Shown here piece after piece: positions 1 to 11,854 of a DNA stretch of 43,854 bases. Source of the DNA: Saccoglossus kowalevskii. Taxonomy: Eukaryota > Hemichordata > Enteropneusta > Harrimaniidae. Under the pieces are notes generated by a model, which saw only the letters and a program-made list of their open reading frames with translations, had not been told where the DNA came from and did not search any database. Position 1 is the stretch's first letter, and each line of letters begins with the position of its first letter. Where the stretch lies: assembly GCF_000003605.2 (NCBI RefSeq), contig NW_003151763.1, forward strand, positions 111,961 through 155,814. Direction: 5' to 3'. The position numbers were made by a program, and so were the translations under genes.

Positions 1-101
1 TCCTCTAGTGACTTTTTTTCAGGAATGCAGTGCTCTCTCAAGATTCATTAATCCTGTGGGAGGCAACATGTTACCATATGTTTTCTTCTTGTTCATTTCA
101 G

Positions 102-3100
102 AAAATGTGATGTCATCAGTCGAGGTTTTGCCGGCTACAACGCATCTTGGTGTAATGCAATTCTTCCTGAATTGATAACAAAAGAAATGGTCGGGTCTAT
201 CGCAGTATTGACTCTGTTCTTTGGTACCAATGATTCGGTCATGGAGGGCTACAAGCAGCATGTTCCGTTAGACGACTTTAAGGCAAAAATGAAGGTATTA
301 AGTTGCTCATTACATCATCTGATCTGCCAATTGTGGCGGGTTTTGCAATCGAAAGTTCCCAAATTATGCCCTGTCTGACACTCCATATCAAGAGACTTCA
401 CTGAAAACATCAGAAAAGGTACAATGAACATTAATTAGGATAATTAGGTTAAGCCCAAATTAGAGATTGTATACATGTATAGCGCAAGCTCATTGGAGCT
501 CAGCGAAAGACACAACAGTTCATCAGAGCTCCACGGAAACCACTGGTTTGATTTCGGTCAGTTCCGTAAATCAGCTTCTATGTGTCAATATTAAATTGAG
601 ATAAAACAATTTGGTATTGAGGTAGTTTTCATCAAAATCTAATATTTTCTGGTCTCTCATAGGAAATGTTGCAGTATCTACTATCTATTGGTTTGGCGAA
701 TGAAAAGATTGTGATTATCACTCCGCCACGTGTAAATGAGACTGCTTGGGAGAAAGAATGTAAAAGACATTTAGGTACAATAACATCTATCTGCAATTGA
801 CCCCCCCCCCCCTCCAAAAAAATAATTAGTTTTATGTCATTGCATGTCGGTTAAAAATGCAATGTAATATTGTAAAAATGAAATAAAAAACAGCAAAAAA
901 CATGCCATATTTTAGCTCCACTGTCAAAGTCAAGCAGAGCTGTTCATATTTCTTATTATCCGATTTTGACCTTAACCATTTCTTCACCACCAGACTTTCT
1001 CTCCCAAATTATTTTGCACTTTTTCTTGTATTCTTCATTATTTCCGAAAATGAACCTTAATTTTGGAGCCAATAGACAAAATTGGAGGAAATTTTCAGTT
1101 TTGTCTTAAAAAATATGGTTTTCATATTCACTAAAAACTTGGATGGTTCTTCTTTAGTTAGTTAACTTGACTGTTTTGATATTTTTTATGTAATGTTTTG
1201 ATGATTTTTCAATCCATCTTCTTCTCTACTGTTGATCTGATTAAGTCATACTATGCATCAAAACAGCTGAATGGAGACTGTTTGTTCGTTCCAATTTGGA
1301 AGAAGACCAAAAACTAGAACATCTTTGTGCTAATTTCTGTAAATGCATTGTCTCCTCTATCTTGGACATGTATGGACCAATCACATTCAAACAAATAGCA
1401 GACATTTTTGTGATAAAAATTCAGCAAAATTGAGCATTTCTGTCATTTTGGATCCAGATCTCAGTCATATACAAACATCATGGCAAACTGGTGGCCATTT
1501 TGTTTTAATGAATGCAGTTCTGAAGCCATATGTTCGATATAGGCTTTGACTGTTAAACTTCATATGTCTCTTTAACTTAACAACTCACTGAGAATATGTA
1601 AATCTCAGAACCGGAAACAAGTTCAGATTTCTCTGTTCCTGTATTACAATATATTATGATAATTCAACATCACATTTCACTTTTACTTGTGATATTTTAT
1701 TATTGAGTTATCATCAACTATAATATTATTTTTTGAAAATCTTAGGGAATTTGAATATACTGTGTTTCTCATTCTGAATTCTGTGTTTTTCTTTGTCACA
1801 AAAATCGATTGCAATTTATAGTGTCAAAATTGTATTATGACTTTCTGGCATTTTTTTGTAAGTTATTTATGATGGTGCAGATTTTACGGTAAGATATGAC
1901 TATTTTTTTTCTTAAAATTGCAGGACATCCTAAAAACAAGACAAATGAAATTACCTCAAAGTATGCTGAAGTCTGTTGTCACTTAGGTCAAGCATTCCAC
2001 ATTGATGTCTTGGATCTATTTAATGTTATGCTCAGGGAGCAGGTATTGAACACATTAATTTTTACTCCCACAGATACCATGGATGAATATTGATATGTTT
2101 AGTGATTTCAATTTCTCAGCTCACATACCTAGCTTCCTTGGCCTATAGGTTTTATAGTGTATACAGCTTTCTTGGTTCATAGGTTTTAGAAAATACAGCT
2201 TCCTGGGCACATAGGTTTTAGTGTATACAGCTTCCTTGGCCCATAGGTTTTAGAAAATACAGCTTCCTAGGCACATAGGTTTTAGTGTATACAGCTTCCC
2301 TGGCCCATAGGGTTTAGTGCATACAGCTTTCTTGGCCCATAGGTTTTATAGTGTATACAGCTTCCTTGTCCCATAGGTTTTATAGTGTATACAGCTTCCT
2401 TGGCCTATAGGTTTTATAGTGTATACAGCTTTCTTGGTTCATAGGTTTTAGAAAATACAGCTTTCTAGGCACATAGGTTTTAGTGTATACAGCTTCCCTG
2501 GCCCATAGGGTTTAGTGCATACAGCTTGCTTGGCCCATAGGTTTAGTGTATACAGCTTGGTTGGCCCATAGGTTTAGTGTATACAGCTTCCTTGGCCCAT
2601 TGGTTTAGTGTATACAGCTTCCTTGGCCCGTATGGTTTAGTGTATACAGCTTCCTTGGCCCATATGCTTTAGTGTATACAGCTTTCTTAGTTCATAGGTT
2701 TCAGTGTATACAGCTTCCTTGGCCCATTGGTTTAGTGTATACAGCTCCCTTGGCCCATAGGTTTTAGTTTATACAGCTTCCTTGGCCCATAGATTTTAGT
2801 TTATACAGCTTCCTTGGTTTTAGTGTTTAGAAAAAAAAACATGTGCACATGTTCAAAACTTGCATTATGTTTGAAGTTGCTATGTGTATATCTTCACCTA
2901 TGATCTCATATGGGCAAGTTCAATATTGTGTCTTTCAGAATTGGGAACGATTTCTGCTATCAGACGGTATCCACCTATCAGTGGATGGTGCCAAGTTATT
3001 ACATCAACATTTGTTGCCAATAGTATTGAAAAAAACAAGTCATTTACCGACAAGATTTCCGCTGTGGAGGGACGTCGATGATATGCATCCGGAGAATTCA

Positions 3101-3112
3101 CTACTACAATAG
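102..3112 (+). CDS. IAH1: Isoamyl acetate-hydrolysing esterase 1 homologue, 3' four exons (partial)
   Basis: Exons 102-294, 663-774, 1924-2042 and 2939-3112 join in frame through GT-AG introns into the last 198 residues of an SGNH/GDSL-type esterase; TAG is at 3110-3112. Visible family blocks are the block II region (RGFAGYN), block III GxND (FFGTNDS) and the block V Asp-His pair (SDGIHLS), which supplies two of the catalytic residues. ITPPRVNETAWE and the C-terminal PLWRDVD also match animal IAH1 as I remember it. The nucleophile Ser block (GDS) and roughly 50 N-terminal residues lie left of the window. The family hydrolyses short-chain esters; the substrate of the animal enzyme is poorly known. 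The last intron (2043-2938) is largely a minisatellite. The next gene is convergent, about 13 kb away. Identity is sure; exact exon edges are inferred from splice consensus and phase. Confidence 0.95.
801..812. repeat. Poly-C run in IAH1 intron
   Basis: Twelve consecutive C, starting 26 bases after the exon donor at 775. A mononucleotide tract whose length may be unreliable in the assembly. Confidence 0.9.
905..1160 (-). repeat. Dispersed repeat with terminal hairpin, reverse copy
   Basis: Lies in the second visible IAH1 intron. Read on the minus strand it ends in an imperfect hairpin (arms AGCTCTG.../...CAGTGGAGCT) followed by AAAA, the same ending as the element at 36341-36921. Part of it (about 1030-1090, around the word TAATTTTGGAGC) recurs in direct orientation at 41125-41185. 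No coding capacity seen. Class uncertain; a hairpin followed by GCTAAA could fit a Helitron-like element or a SINE tail. Confidence 0.5.
2127..2830. repeat. Minisatellite, 31-34 bp unit, about 22 copies
   Basis: A tandem array in the last IAH1 intron built on the core ATACAGCTTCCTTGGCCCAT followed by AGGTTTTAGTGT. Unit length varies (31-34) through insertion of TA in TTTTATAG and loss of a T. Variant units (with GGTTCATAGG, GGCACATAGG and CATAGGGTTTAGTGC) recur in the same order at about 2161-2320 and 2429-2520, so a higher-order block was duplicated. The array ends about 110 bases before the acceptor of the last exon. Confidence 0.95.
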
Positions 3113-4749
3113 CGTCTTCGCACAATATGTTTTGTACAACCTTGTTATATGTATTTGACTGTATTCTGGTTTTGTTACACATGTACAACTTCGTTGATTC
3201 CCTACATTCTGGGGGAACAACAAGAAGGTTGCAAGTAACTAGTAATCACCATGTAGTTCCAAATTAGTCCAGAATTCTGGGGCTTAATTCATGTGTAAGT
3301 GATGTTCTATTCTAACCACTAGCACTTAAATAATATTACGTCCATTAAGTCTACTTACTAGGTTCTAACTATTTTTGTACAAAGCGATAACACACAAAAT
3401 ACACTGTAGACCATTTATTTTTAACAATTTGATGATTTAATGGCAAAATTGAATTTCATGAACATCGACTCATTATCTTTAGAAGCCTAGTGAAATTTTC
3501 ACTTTTACAAAAAATTCATCAAAATTTGTTATTCAAGAAATTTGACAGTTTTTCTCGCAACTTTTGCATAAAGAATAGTTATTTTCTGTGATGGCAGTTT
3601 TATCAGTGATGTGAGAAAAATAGAGCTGACAATGTTGCTATGGTTACTAGTTACTGCCTTCTTGTTGCTAGGTGTGCCATGATGCCATGACAACATGATG
3701 CAGCAACCAACCATATACAACATGCATAAATGACAGTTTTTGTGTGTGTCAATGTCATTCATATATTACTATCTGACTGATGATAGGTGGCGCTGTTTGA
3801 ATATAATCTGTAAATAATGTGGTCATATACCTCCAAATATTTTGGTACATTTTGTATAAAAAGTATTCTGGGAGCTCTCTAATACAGAAAGTTAGTTGTC
3901 AACCAATCAGAGAGAATCTTACTGTAACAAACTAGATTATTCAGTAACTGCAGTTTATATTGGTTGTTTGATTGGATATGGGATGTTAGTTATGCCACAA
4001 AGAAGGGAAGGGACACTTACATCAGACAGGTTATTATTTTGTTCAATTAGAATTATTGTCAAAGACTGATCCACCTTGAGGTTGTGATACAGCCAATCAA
4101 AATAAAATTTGATGTAGGAAAAGTCACTTGACAATATGTCATTTCATATACATACATGTGCATAGTATTAAACTGGTTGGTGAAAATCATTTATTCAGAC
4201 TCAAAGATAAAATAAAAAAAGATGAAAATGTTAACTGATGATGTCACAGTGCCACTGCTTGGACAATTACTGTTCAGTTGTCTCTCTGATTTAACTAGAG
4301 AGTGATCAAGGTCTGTACCATAATTTGATTTTAACGTATTGTGCTACATCGTACCACTTCAATTTCTCAATAATAATACCTCTCTGATTCTAAATTCTAC
4401 ATTTTGTAATATGTCTGCTCACGCTGTTAAATGGCTTGATCCCTTTTGTCAACTTCTTTAAAATCACTTGGCTGTCTGCATTCAGCCTGATGCCCAAATT
4501 TATTCATTCATTCTTGAAATATCCATTACATGTACTCGTACATCAAAGTCACATAGGCTCTGCTAGCTGTGGTATTTTCTTTCCATTCTTTCTTTCTCAT
4601 TAATTTATTAATATTTTCTACCATAATTATAGGTACTAAATGACCATCAACGTGTTGGCCATTATTATAAATGAAATTTAAAACTCTCGGTGCAAAACAG
4701 TAGAAGTAATACAAACGTGTTAAAATGTGTTATGAACATCTTACTTTAA
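3113..4749. other. Intergenic, no gene recognised
   Basis: AT-rich sequence downstream of IAH1. It must include the IAH1 3' UTR, but I found no clear AATAAA near the stop; the first good match is near 4100, in CAAAATAAAATT. No ORF with recognisable protein similarity. Confidence 0.6.
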
Positions 4750-4953
4750 TGTAAAATAATTTATTTTCGTTTGGAATTAATTTTCGCTATTTTCGCTGAA
4801 GGAATGATTCTGTGAAAATAAAATCCAGCAAATATACCGTTTTTGCTATATTTTACATTCAACTCGCCAAAAATCAATGAAAATAAATTCCATACAAAAC
4901 ACCCAAAAAGTCTTTTCAGCAAAAAATTTATTTCAGCTAAAATAATTACACAG
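4750..4953. mobile_element. MITE family A, copy 1
   Basis: About 204 bp with inverted ends (TGTAAAATAATTTATTTTCG at left; its complement AATAATTACACAG at right) and the family's internal words GATGATTCTGTGAAAATAAAA and ACAAAACACCCAAAAAG. Non-coding, imperfect palindrome. The left CTGTA end has lost its C. Confidence 0.85.
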
Positions 4954-6508
4954 TATTTGACAAGCCGGCATCATATTTCTGATGTATTCAAACTTTTTTG
5001 GTTTTTAATATCAGATACAGCAACAAGGTAGCATGTAATGGACGTCACTGAATGCAAATGATTTCACAGGCTTATTTTTCATTAGCAAGTCAGGCCATTA
5101 TATTCCACATTTCACTAAATTATAATTTATCACAAGAGAACTATATGAGATTACACAAAATATGCATGAATGCATATGGTGATCATTTCAACTATTTTGT
5201 AACAAAGGTTGATGTGATCCAGTACTGCCTGATTGCATACTTTCTGATATTTTCGTGAACCTAAATTATTATACATCTTTTTCTACTTACTGTCATAATT
5301 TGATGATTGATAACAGCCACAAATGCCAGCTAAAAACATTTTTTTGAGTTTTGTGTTTACCCAATTGACTGCATTCAGTGAGGTGTTTTGTTTCCAGTCA
5401 TCGGCAACTCTTTCTGTCAACAAAAGAAAATGTTCAAATCTAGAGACTTGATAATTTGATGGTATCCATGGTGACAAAACTACATGAAAGTCACTGCAAA
5501 ATGTCAAGGTTTTGCCTGACTCGTGTAGTTCACAAAAAATGTTGTCTCCCAGCAAAACCATTTTTTGTACTGTAGTTAATCATTAAGTTTTTAAAAATAC
5601 CATTATTTACAAAGTATATATTGATTGTGACCAACCGGTGAAGAAAATATAATATACCTTACTTGTCTGAGATGAGAAATTGAAATTAAATGTATGGAAT
5701 CAGTGACTTTCTATTCACTGTTATGTTTTTTATGATTTGTATTCAGATTTGTTTATCATCTACAGTATTTGCTCTATTAAAAGCTGATGTACGTGTATAT
5801 ATATATATATATAAATGATAGAGGTGAGTCTAATCAGAGTAAGAATCATTTCAGCAATTTACATAAAGTTTATATTTTTTGTTATTGGAGATGCGCTTCT
5901 AATAGAGTAATTACAGTATATGTAGAATCTTTTTACTTTATCTATTTCAAGAGAATAGAATGGACACTTCATCACACTAGTATTCAGATAAGGGTAAATG
6001 TTACTAAGATATGCAATGAATATCCCATTTCATGTCAATTGCATGTACAACAATGAAATCAATAGACACTTGAAAAGTTTGATTTTAGGTATAAAAATAA
6101 GTAAGGTAATTGTCCTATCCAAAACAGACAAAAACATATAATACAGTGTATATGCTTTGCGAATACGCAGAAACACTTAAAGACAACCTGAAACAAACAC
6201 CTTTAATTTCGTTCGTACACTCATTTGCATAATGTTTCAGAAATATATGTTTGTTGTGCGATGAGTGAACATCTTGCATTTCACACGACTTTTAATGGGT
6301 CTCCATCGCATATCACACCAGTTGCATACCCATATAAATGTTAACACATCAACTGTTTGAAGGCTCTGCGGATAGCCAATATCTGATGTATAAAAAAAGC
6401 TCCAATGGGCATAGTTTAGAACACAGAATTTCATTCCCGAAACATCTTTTCTGACAGAGTCTGTAGAATATAACAGCTTTACTAATGCCACCTTGATATC
6501 GAGATTTT
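4954..6508. other. Intergenic with two unrecognised minus-strand ORFs
   Basis: Contains a short TA microsatellite (about 5796-5812). Two minus-strand open frames (6237-6491 and 5283-5561) have fairly ordinary amino-acid composition, and the second ends at a good GTAAGTA donor (about 5285-5291). I recognise neither protein, and open frames of this size occur by chance in AT-rich DNA. Confidence 0.4.
5283..5561 (-). CDS. Unrecognised 92-residue ORF, possible exon
   Basis: Begins MVLLGDNIFCELHES and contains FEHFLLLTERVADDWKQN. A CTACAG acceptor-like site sits just upstream of its ATG (minus strand, about 5565-5571), and GTAAGTA falls four codons before its stop, so it could be an internal exon read 5571 to about 5291. 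No family recognised, no partner exon established, and it may be chance. Confidence 0.15.
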   Translation of the reverse strand: MVLLGDNIFCELHESGKTLTFCSDFHVVLSPWIPSNYQVSRFEHFLLLTERVADDWKQNTSLNAVNWVNTKLKKMFLAGICGCYQSSNYDSK

Positions 6509-6912
6509 ATTGTAATATACCTAGACTTGCTTGCAGTCTGATGTAATTTCGTTGAAAAATTCTTGAAAAATAAATATAAATTGCGTAAACGAGGGTGAAC
6601 GCGAAATCCCAGGACCTTTGCGTTCATTTATGCAATTTATATTTATTTTTCAAGAATTTTTCAGCAGAATTGCAACATACTGTAGAATACTTTATTTTCG
6701 CTTGGAATTTATTTTCGCTATTTTCGCTGAAGGGATGATTCCGTGAAAATAAAATCCAGCGAATATACATTTTTTCCTATATTTTACATTAATATCAACA
6801 AAAATCAGTGAAAATAAATTCCAAGCAAAACGCCCAAAATACCTTTTCAGCGAAAATTTATTCCAGCGAAATTAAAGTATTCCACAGTACTGCAAGCAAG
6901 TCCAATATACAA
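6509..6912. repeat. Palindromic element split by a MITE
   Basis: Outer arms (6509-6537 and 6889-6912) are complementary around GACTTGCTTGCAGT / ACTGCAAGCAAGTC. Inner arms of 32 bases (about 6553-6584 and 6632-6663, GAAAAATTCTTGAAAAATAA and complement) enclose a loop of about 47 bases. A family A MITE (6680-6887) interrupts the right arm; removing it with one TA restores continuity of the palindrome. Confidence 0.85.
6680..6887. mobile_element. MITE family A, copy 2 (full length, 208 bp)
   Basis: Starts CTGTAGAATACTTTATTTTC, ends with near-complementary AAAGTATTCCACAG, and is flanked on both sides by TA, fitting a TA target-site duplication as in Tc1/mariner-type elements. No coding capacity. 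The best reference copy in the window because its insertion site is recognisable. Confidence 0.9.
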
Positions 6913-6992
6913 TGTCCAATCATGCAATATAATAATAATAATAATAATACATTGTGATTACATGAAATTATGTAATGTTTTAAATTGAATTA

Positions 6993-7203
6993 AATATATA
7001 CCAATACATAATTTGATTAAATTAAGATCCTAGTTTGGGATATTTTTTTTTTCTTTTCATTTTTTCAAATATAATTTTTTTATTTAATAAATAATTTTAT
7101 AAATAAACTATAAATTATATTTGAAAAAAATTAAGGAAAAAAATGCCCAAGCTAGGATCTTAATTTAATCAAATTATGTATTGGTATATATTTGATTTGA
7201 TGC
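6993..7203. repeat. Long AT-rich inverted repeat (hairpin, about 211 bp)
   Basis: Left arm reads AATATATACCAATACATAAT and then GATTAAATTAAGATCCTAG; the right arm is its complement ending ATTATGTATTGGTATATATT. Arms are roughly 80-90 bases around an A/T-only centre. Likely a MITE or fold-back element; no coding capacity. Confidence 0.85.
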
Positions 7204-8372
7204 ATTATTTTCTAAATTTCAACAACACACTGATGATCCATTCTACTGTAATTTTTCAATTATACAACACTTTTCATGCGGTAGTCATGCAGGTCATATT
7301 ACAAATTTTTGAAAACAATTGCTTCACACACATTGTATTTGTTGCTATGAGGCTCTTATCAAACACAATGAGATGTGATGACCACCGTCCTTCAAGAGTT
7401 TTGACATTATGCTAATTTTAAAACTACATTTACCTCTGATATATATTGTTGTTATATGTTGTATCTTTCGTGCTTGTACTTAATCTGGTGTGATATTTAT
7501 GTAAATGTTTTATCTTAAACTATGTAGTGTATATTTGCATTGTCGTAATCCATACTTGAGAAATATCCTTTTCAGCCGACTAGGATCTACTCACAAAAAC
7601 AAAGTAATTAAACATTCTTATTGTATGTCTGGTATGGCAATATTGTGCTAAATATAGCAATACAATTTTGAAACCTTGGTATGTAACATGATTTCTGATT
7701 GGTTACTTATCAAACCAGTCCTAAACTTAATTTGCATATGTAATTGGTAAGGTGAATTTGGAGGCACTGTTCTCTGGTGACCGGAAAAAACAACAAAAAA
7801 CCTGGCTCCTCAACCTACATCAAATCTGAATGATATGCGTAGTCCAGTTACAACTGTAAAATTTGTATTATAAGCTTCATTCCTAATAGAAGTCACATCC
7901 GTTATTTTTGAATAATTGAAAACCAAAAATTCATGTGTTGATGCTCTAATTAAGCCACATCTTCTCTGTTGCATTGTACAATTTTAATAGAAGCCACGGT
8001 TTCTAATACAGATTTTACAGTAGTATTCAATTTTGCTGCTCAGCATACTGGGGTAGTGTTTTTTTCATATCTTTATCAATGTCCTAAATCCACAATGAAT
8101 CTATACTTAATAAGCATCAGATTGGCTTTGACTCAAACTACTGACTGGGCCTGAGTATTACAATCTTGAATCTATATATTACGAGGTCTCAGGGGCGTCA
8201 ACAAGAAACACACAGGCTGGATACAGAACTCATCTATTGATTCTAATTTTGGCTATCAGCTGGAGATCACATGATGTCAATTCCCTGTGTACAGCGTTTA
8301 AACTAGCCAATTTGACTTTCCATGGATGTGGTAAATCCGACCCACAGTCTGTGATGTTTGAATTGATTAATA
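7204..8372. other. Intergenic, nothing recognised
   Basis: AT-rich sequence with only short, unrecognised ORFs on either strand. Confidence 0.6.
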
Positions 8373-8573
8373 CTGTTTAACTTTTTTATTTTAGCTGGAA
8401 TTTAGTTTCGCTGAATAGACTTTTTGGGGATGTTTTGTATGGAATTTATTTTCACTTATTTTTGAAGAGTGGAATTTGAAATATATAAAAAAAGTATATT
8501 CGCTGGATTTTATTTTTCCTTCAGAGCGAAAATAGCGAAAATTAATTCCAAGCGAAAATAAAGTATTCTACAG
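8373..8573. mobile_element. MITE family A, copy 3
   Basis: About 201 bp, TA on both sides. The left end (CTGTTTAACTTTTTTATTTT) is worn; the right end AAAATAAAGTATTCTACAG is intact. Opposite orientation to copy 2, as shown by the word TTTTTGGGGATGTTTTGTATG lying near its left end. Confidence 0.85.
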
Positions 8574-10573
8574 TATGATAATATGACCAGGTGTTTATTG
8601 TAAAGATAACAATTAAATAACCTTTAAATAAATTTGCATGGCTAACGAACAAATTGGCTATCCATGGGAGGAATTTATTGTTGAAGTGTCAATATGAGAT
8701 CTTTGAATAAATTTGCATAATAATAAGACAATCATTTGCATTGAAGAGGTCTCTGATACCTTGCCAATTGCCTGTAACATTTTGTGTATGAACTCACCTG
8801 TAAGGATTCTGTAACTAGCAGTTTGTGTCAGGCTAATTTACCTGTATACTCCCAGAGAAAGAGAAAAAGCAAAAAATGGGTAATTTGATGTGAAGATGCA
8901 ATCCTGGGGGTTTAAAACAAATCCTTCAAAATCAGGCATACTATTGCAAGATTGATTATTAGCTGGGTTTTGTATTTATTTATTCTGGCATTTCAAGTAT
9001 GATACACTAAATTAAAACCAAGGGAAGACTTAAAGTTAACCATATGTACAATGTATTATGTCCTTCACAAACCAGTGATTTCAAAACCACTGCATATTGA
9101 TGCAATATCTGCTGAAATTAACCCCAGTGAAAATTTATTTAAAGTCTTAAATTTATTTATAAATAAAAATAGCTGCTTTTGTACAAACTATGTGATGTGT
9201 ATTTTGACAAGTATTGAAGTATAAGTTTTATGTGCTAAATAATTTTTTTGGGGAAAATAATTGTAATTCCGAAAGATATATGTAATAAGACGAATGTAAC
9301 AATAATTTAAGGTTACAGGGTATGATATTCTTGAAAGATTTAACAATACCCAGATTTTATTTAGAAATGTTTTTTGAGCTTTGTTATATACTTTCCAATA
9401 ATTTTGTTTGTAATGTAATTTGAGTACGTGATGTGGTGTCTATAATTTATGCGTTCTGCTCGTATGCCAGTAATGTCTGTAATCAATGATGCTTGGAATA
9501 CATCATTTGTCAGGTATTGATTATAGATTTGATTGATTAGTTGAAAATATCAATCTAAATATTGTCAATTATCCCAAATCACATGATTATAATTTTACAG
9601 TGGACGCCGAAATAAACTGACCATGGAAACCGCTATCTCCTTTACAACATTGTAATATCCCTCGAATAATTCTAAGTAATGTTTGTTTCAATTTTGCACT
9701 CTGTTAATGGAAATTGGAATATCTAAATATATAAAGTACTACTATTAAAGTTTTACAGCAGTGTTCAAATTTGAAATTTAATTTTATGACTACTTAGTAA
9801 TTCATTGTGTCAAGTGTAGAATGTTCTGATGCAAAAAATTTCGTAATATTTCACGCAATTCCTTCAATTGAAATCTGATTGTAAACTACTCTTGCCAACA
9901 AACATCCCCTGAAAAACAACCATCCCCTGAAAAACAACCATCCACAGGCAACATCTGCAAAATGATTCAGAACTAGAGCAAGTCAACAGTTGAGATTTGA
10001 ATACAGATGTCTCATGATATTCAGCCATACTTATAGTATGAATTTTCATTCTCAGTGTAACATGTGGGTGAAACAAAAAATTTAAAAAAAGTTTTTTCTG
10101 TTTATATTTTTAGGAATACGCCAAATCAAATTGATATCCCAGACTGGTTTTCATGATCAGTTTATATCGCTTCCTGCTGTAAACATAACCAGTGAGCGAA
10201 GAATTGTATTTCTAGAGATGCATAAATCTGAATAGGTAATGAGATATTACTAGCATTGTATCTAGGCATATAGTGAGTGGAATGTCACATAGATGTCTAT
10301 GGCATCCCATAGTGTGTCATGTTTGCATAAATCTGAATGGGTAATTTGATATTGTACCGTGGAGCGGGCTGGTTCCCGGCGTTCTGATAAGCTATCGAAC
10401 GTTTACACGGCATAAACAATCTCTTTATGCAGACGAAATTGGAACGTTCTTACACCAAAACGCATAGGTTTCTAAGGTAACGATGGAACTCAAAACTTGT
10501 TTATTAACATACGGTAATTGTCGCCTCATTGATCATCTGTGATCTGTGATGCACTCACCCCTGGCTCTCTACC
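8574..10573. other. Intergenic, nothing recognised
   Basis: AT-rich. A 20-bp direct duplication (AACAACCATCCCCTGAAA) lies at about 9897-9943, and GCATAAATCTGAAT is repeated at about 10219 and 10325. The last 200 bases before the gap are less AT-rich but match nothing I know. Confidence 0.5.
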
Positions 10574-10828
10574 NNNNNNNNNNNNNNNNNNNNNNNNNNN
10601 NNNNNNNNNNNNNNNNNNNNNNNNNNNNNNNNNNNNNNNNNNNNNNNNNNNNNNNNNNNNNNNNNNNNNNNNNNNNNNNNNNNNNNNNNNNNNNNNNNNN
10701 NNNNNNNNNNNNNNNNNNNNNNNNNNNNNNNNNNNNNNNNNNNNNNNNNNNNNNNNNNNNNNNNNNNNNNNNNNNNNNNNNNNNNNNNNNNNNNNNNNNN
10801 NNNNNNNNNNNNNNNNNNNNNNNNNNNN
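10574..10828. other. Assembly gap (255 N)
   Basis: A run of N. ORFs crossing it are artefacts. Confidence 1.
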
Positions 10829-11339
10829 TCCAACATCCTATTATGAAAAGCTTCCTATATTGGGGGGTGGCGGATGGTTGGAAATGCCCAGGACTCAAAC
10901 TCTGTTTTTCTTAGATCAGCCATACTAAGCAGGCAGTAGGTCAGGGAATGCAATGCGTGACCAATCTGTATCTGATGCACCATGCACATCCAGGTATTTT
11001 TTGTTCTTACTTTAAACAGAAAAGTTACACTATGTGTTGACACCAATAGGTAAATGATTACTCCAAAAAAAAAAAGGAGAGAATCTACTGATAACTCATA
11101 CTTCACAATTAGGCCAAAAAAAAAAAATGTTTTGTTGCCCTCAGTGACTGACCGAAGAATATGAAATATCGGGTTGCGTTGTTTTTTTTAATAGGCCCAA
11201 ATATTAAAAACTCGCAATTTAAACAGTAATCAAAGAAAGCTTAGAAAGAACTCCCGTGTGCTGAGAGTATTGAAGACACAGTAAAAATTGATTCAAAATT
11301 ACTTGTACTTGAAATGAACAGAGTGTGAAACTAATAAGG

Positions 11340-11830
11340 TCTGCGCAATGTTACAGACCATCTATGTACCAAGTTTCATTGAAATGTAATCAGAACTAAA
11401 CAATTATGAATTATGCTAATTATGGAATTTATATGAACAGATTTTAACCCAAAACTGATCATATTTGTACATTGTCCTAGAGCATCTATGTACAAAGTTT
11501 CATTGAAATGTGATGATTAGTACCTGAGATATCAGTGTGAAAGTTGAAATTGTATTAATTATGCAAATTAGGTGATTAATATGCATATATACCAACAAGT
11601 AATTGGCACTCTGCATAGTTTAGATTCATTTAAAAGTGATGATTAGTACTCGAGATATCAGTGAAAAAGCTGAAAGTTAAATAATTATGCAAAATCTCTG
11701 CATAGTCCTAGAGGATCTATGTACCAAGTTTCATTGAAATGTCATGAGCAGTACTTGAGATATATGTGAAAATCTGAAAATTAACTAATTATCCAAATTA
11801 AGTTAATATGCAAAAATATTTATCCCAAAA
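11340..11830. repeat. Degenerate tandem repeat, about 120-170 bp monomers
   Basis: The phrase ATCTATGTACCAAGTTTCAT followed by TGAAATGT occurs at about 11361, 11487 and 11717, each followed by AGTACTTGAGATAT-like and TAATTATGCAAATTA-like words. The array ends next to a CA/CG-rich stretch (ACGCACACACAC, about 11834-11854). Non-coding interspersed repeat of unknown class. Confidence 0.75.
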
Positions 11831-11854
11831 CCGCACGCGCACACACGCACACAC

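Noticed and set aside
3785-3795. GGTGGCGCTG as a second CTCF site
   Set aside because: Too short a match to the core motif.
10539-10928. ORFs of about 90-130 codons across the first gap
   Set aside because: They consist almost entirely of N. The same holds for ORFs at 20823-21226.
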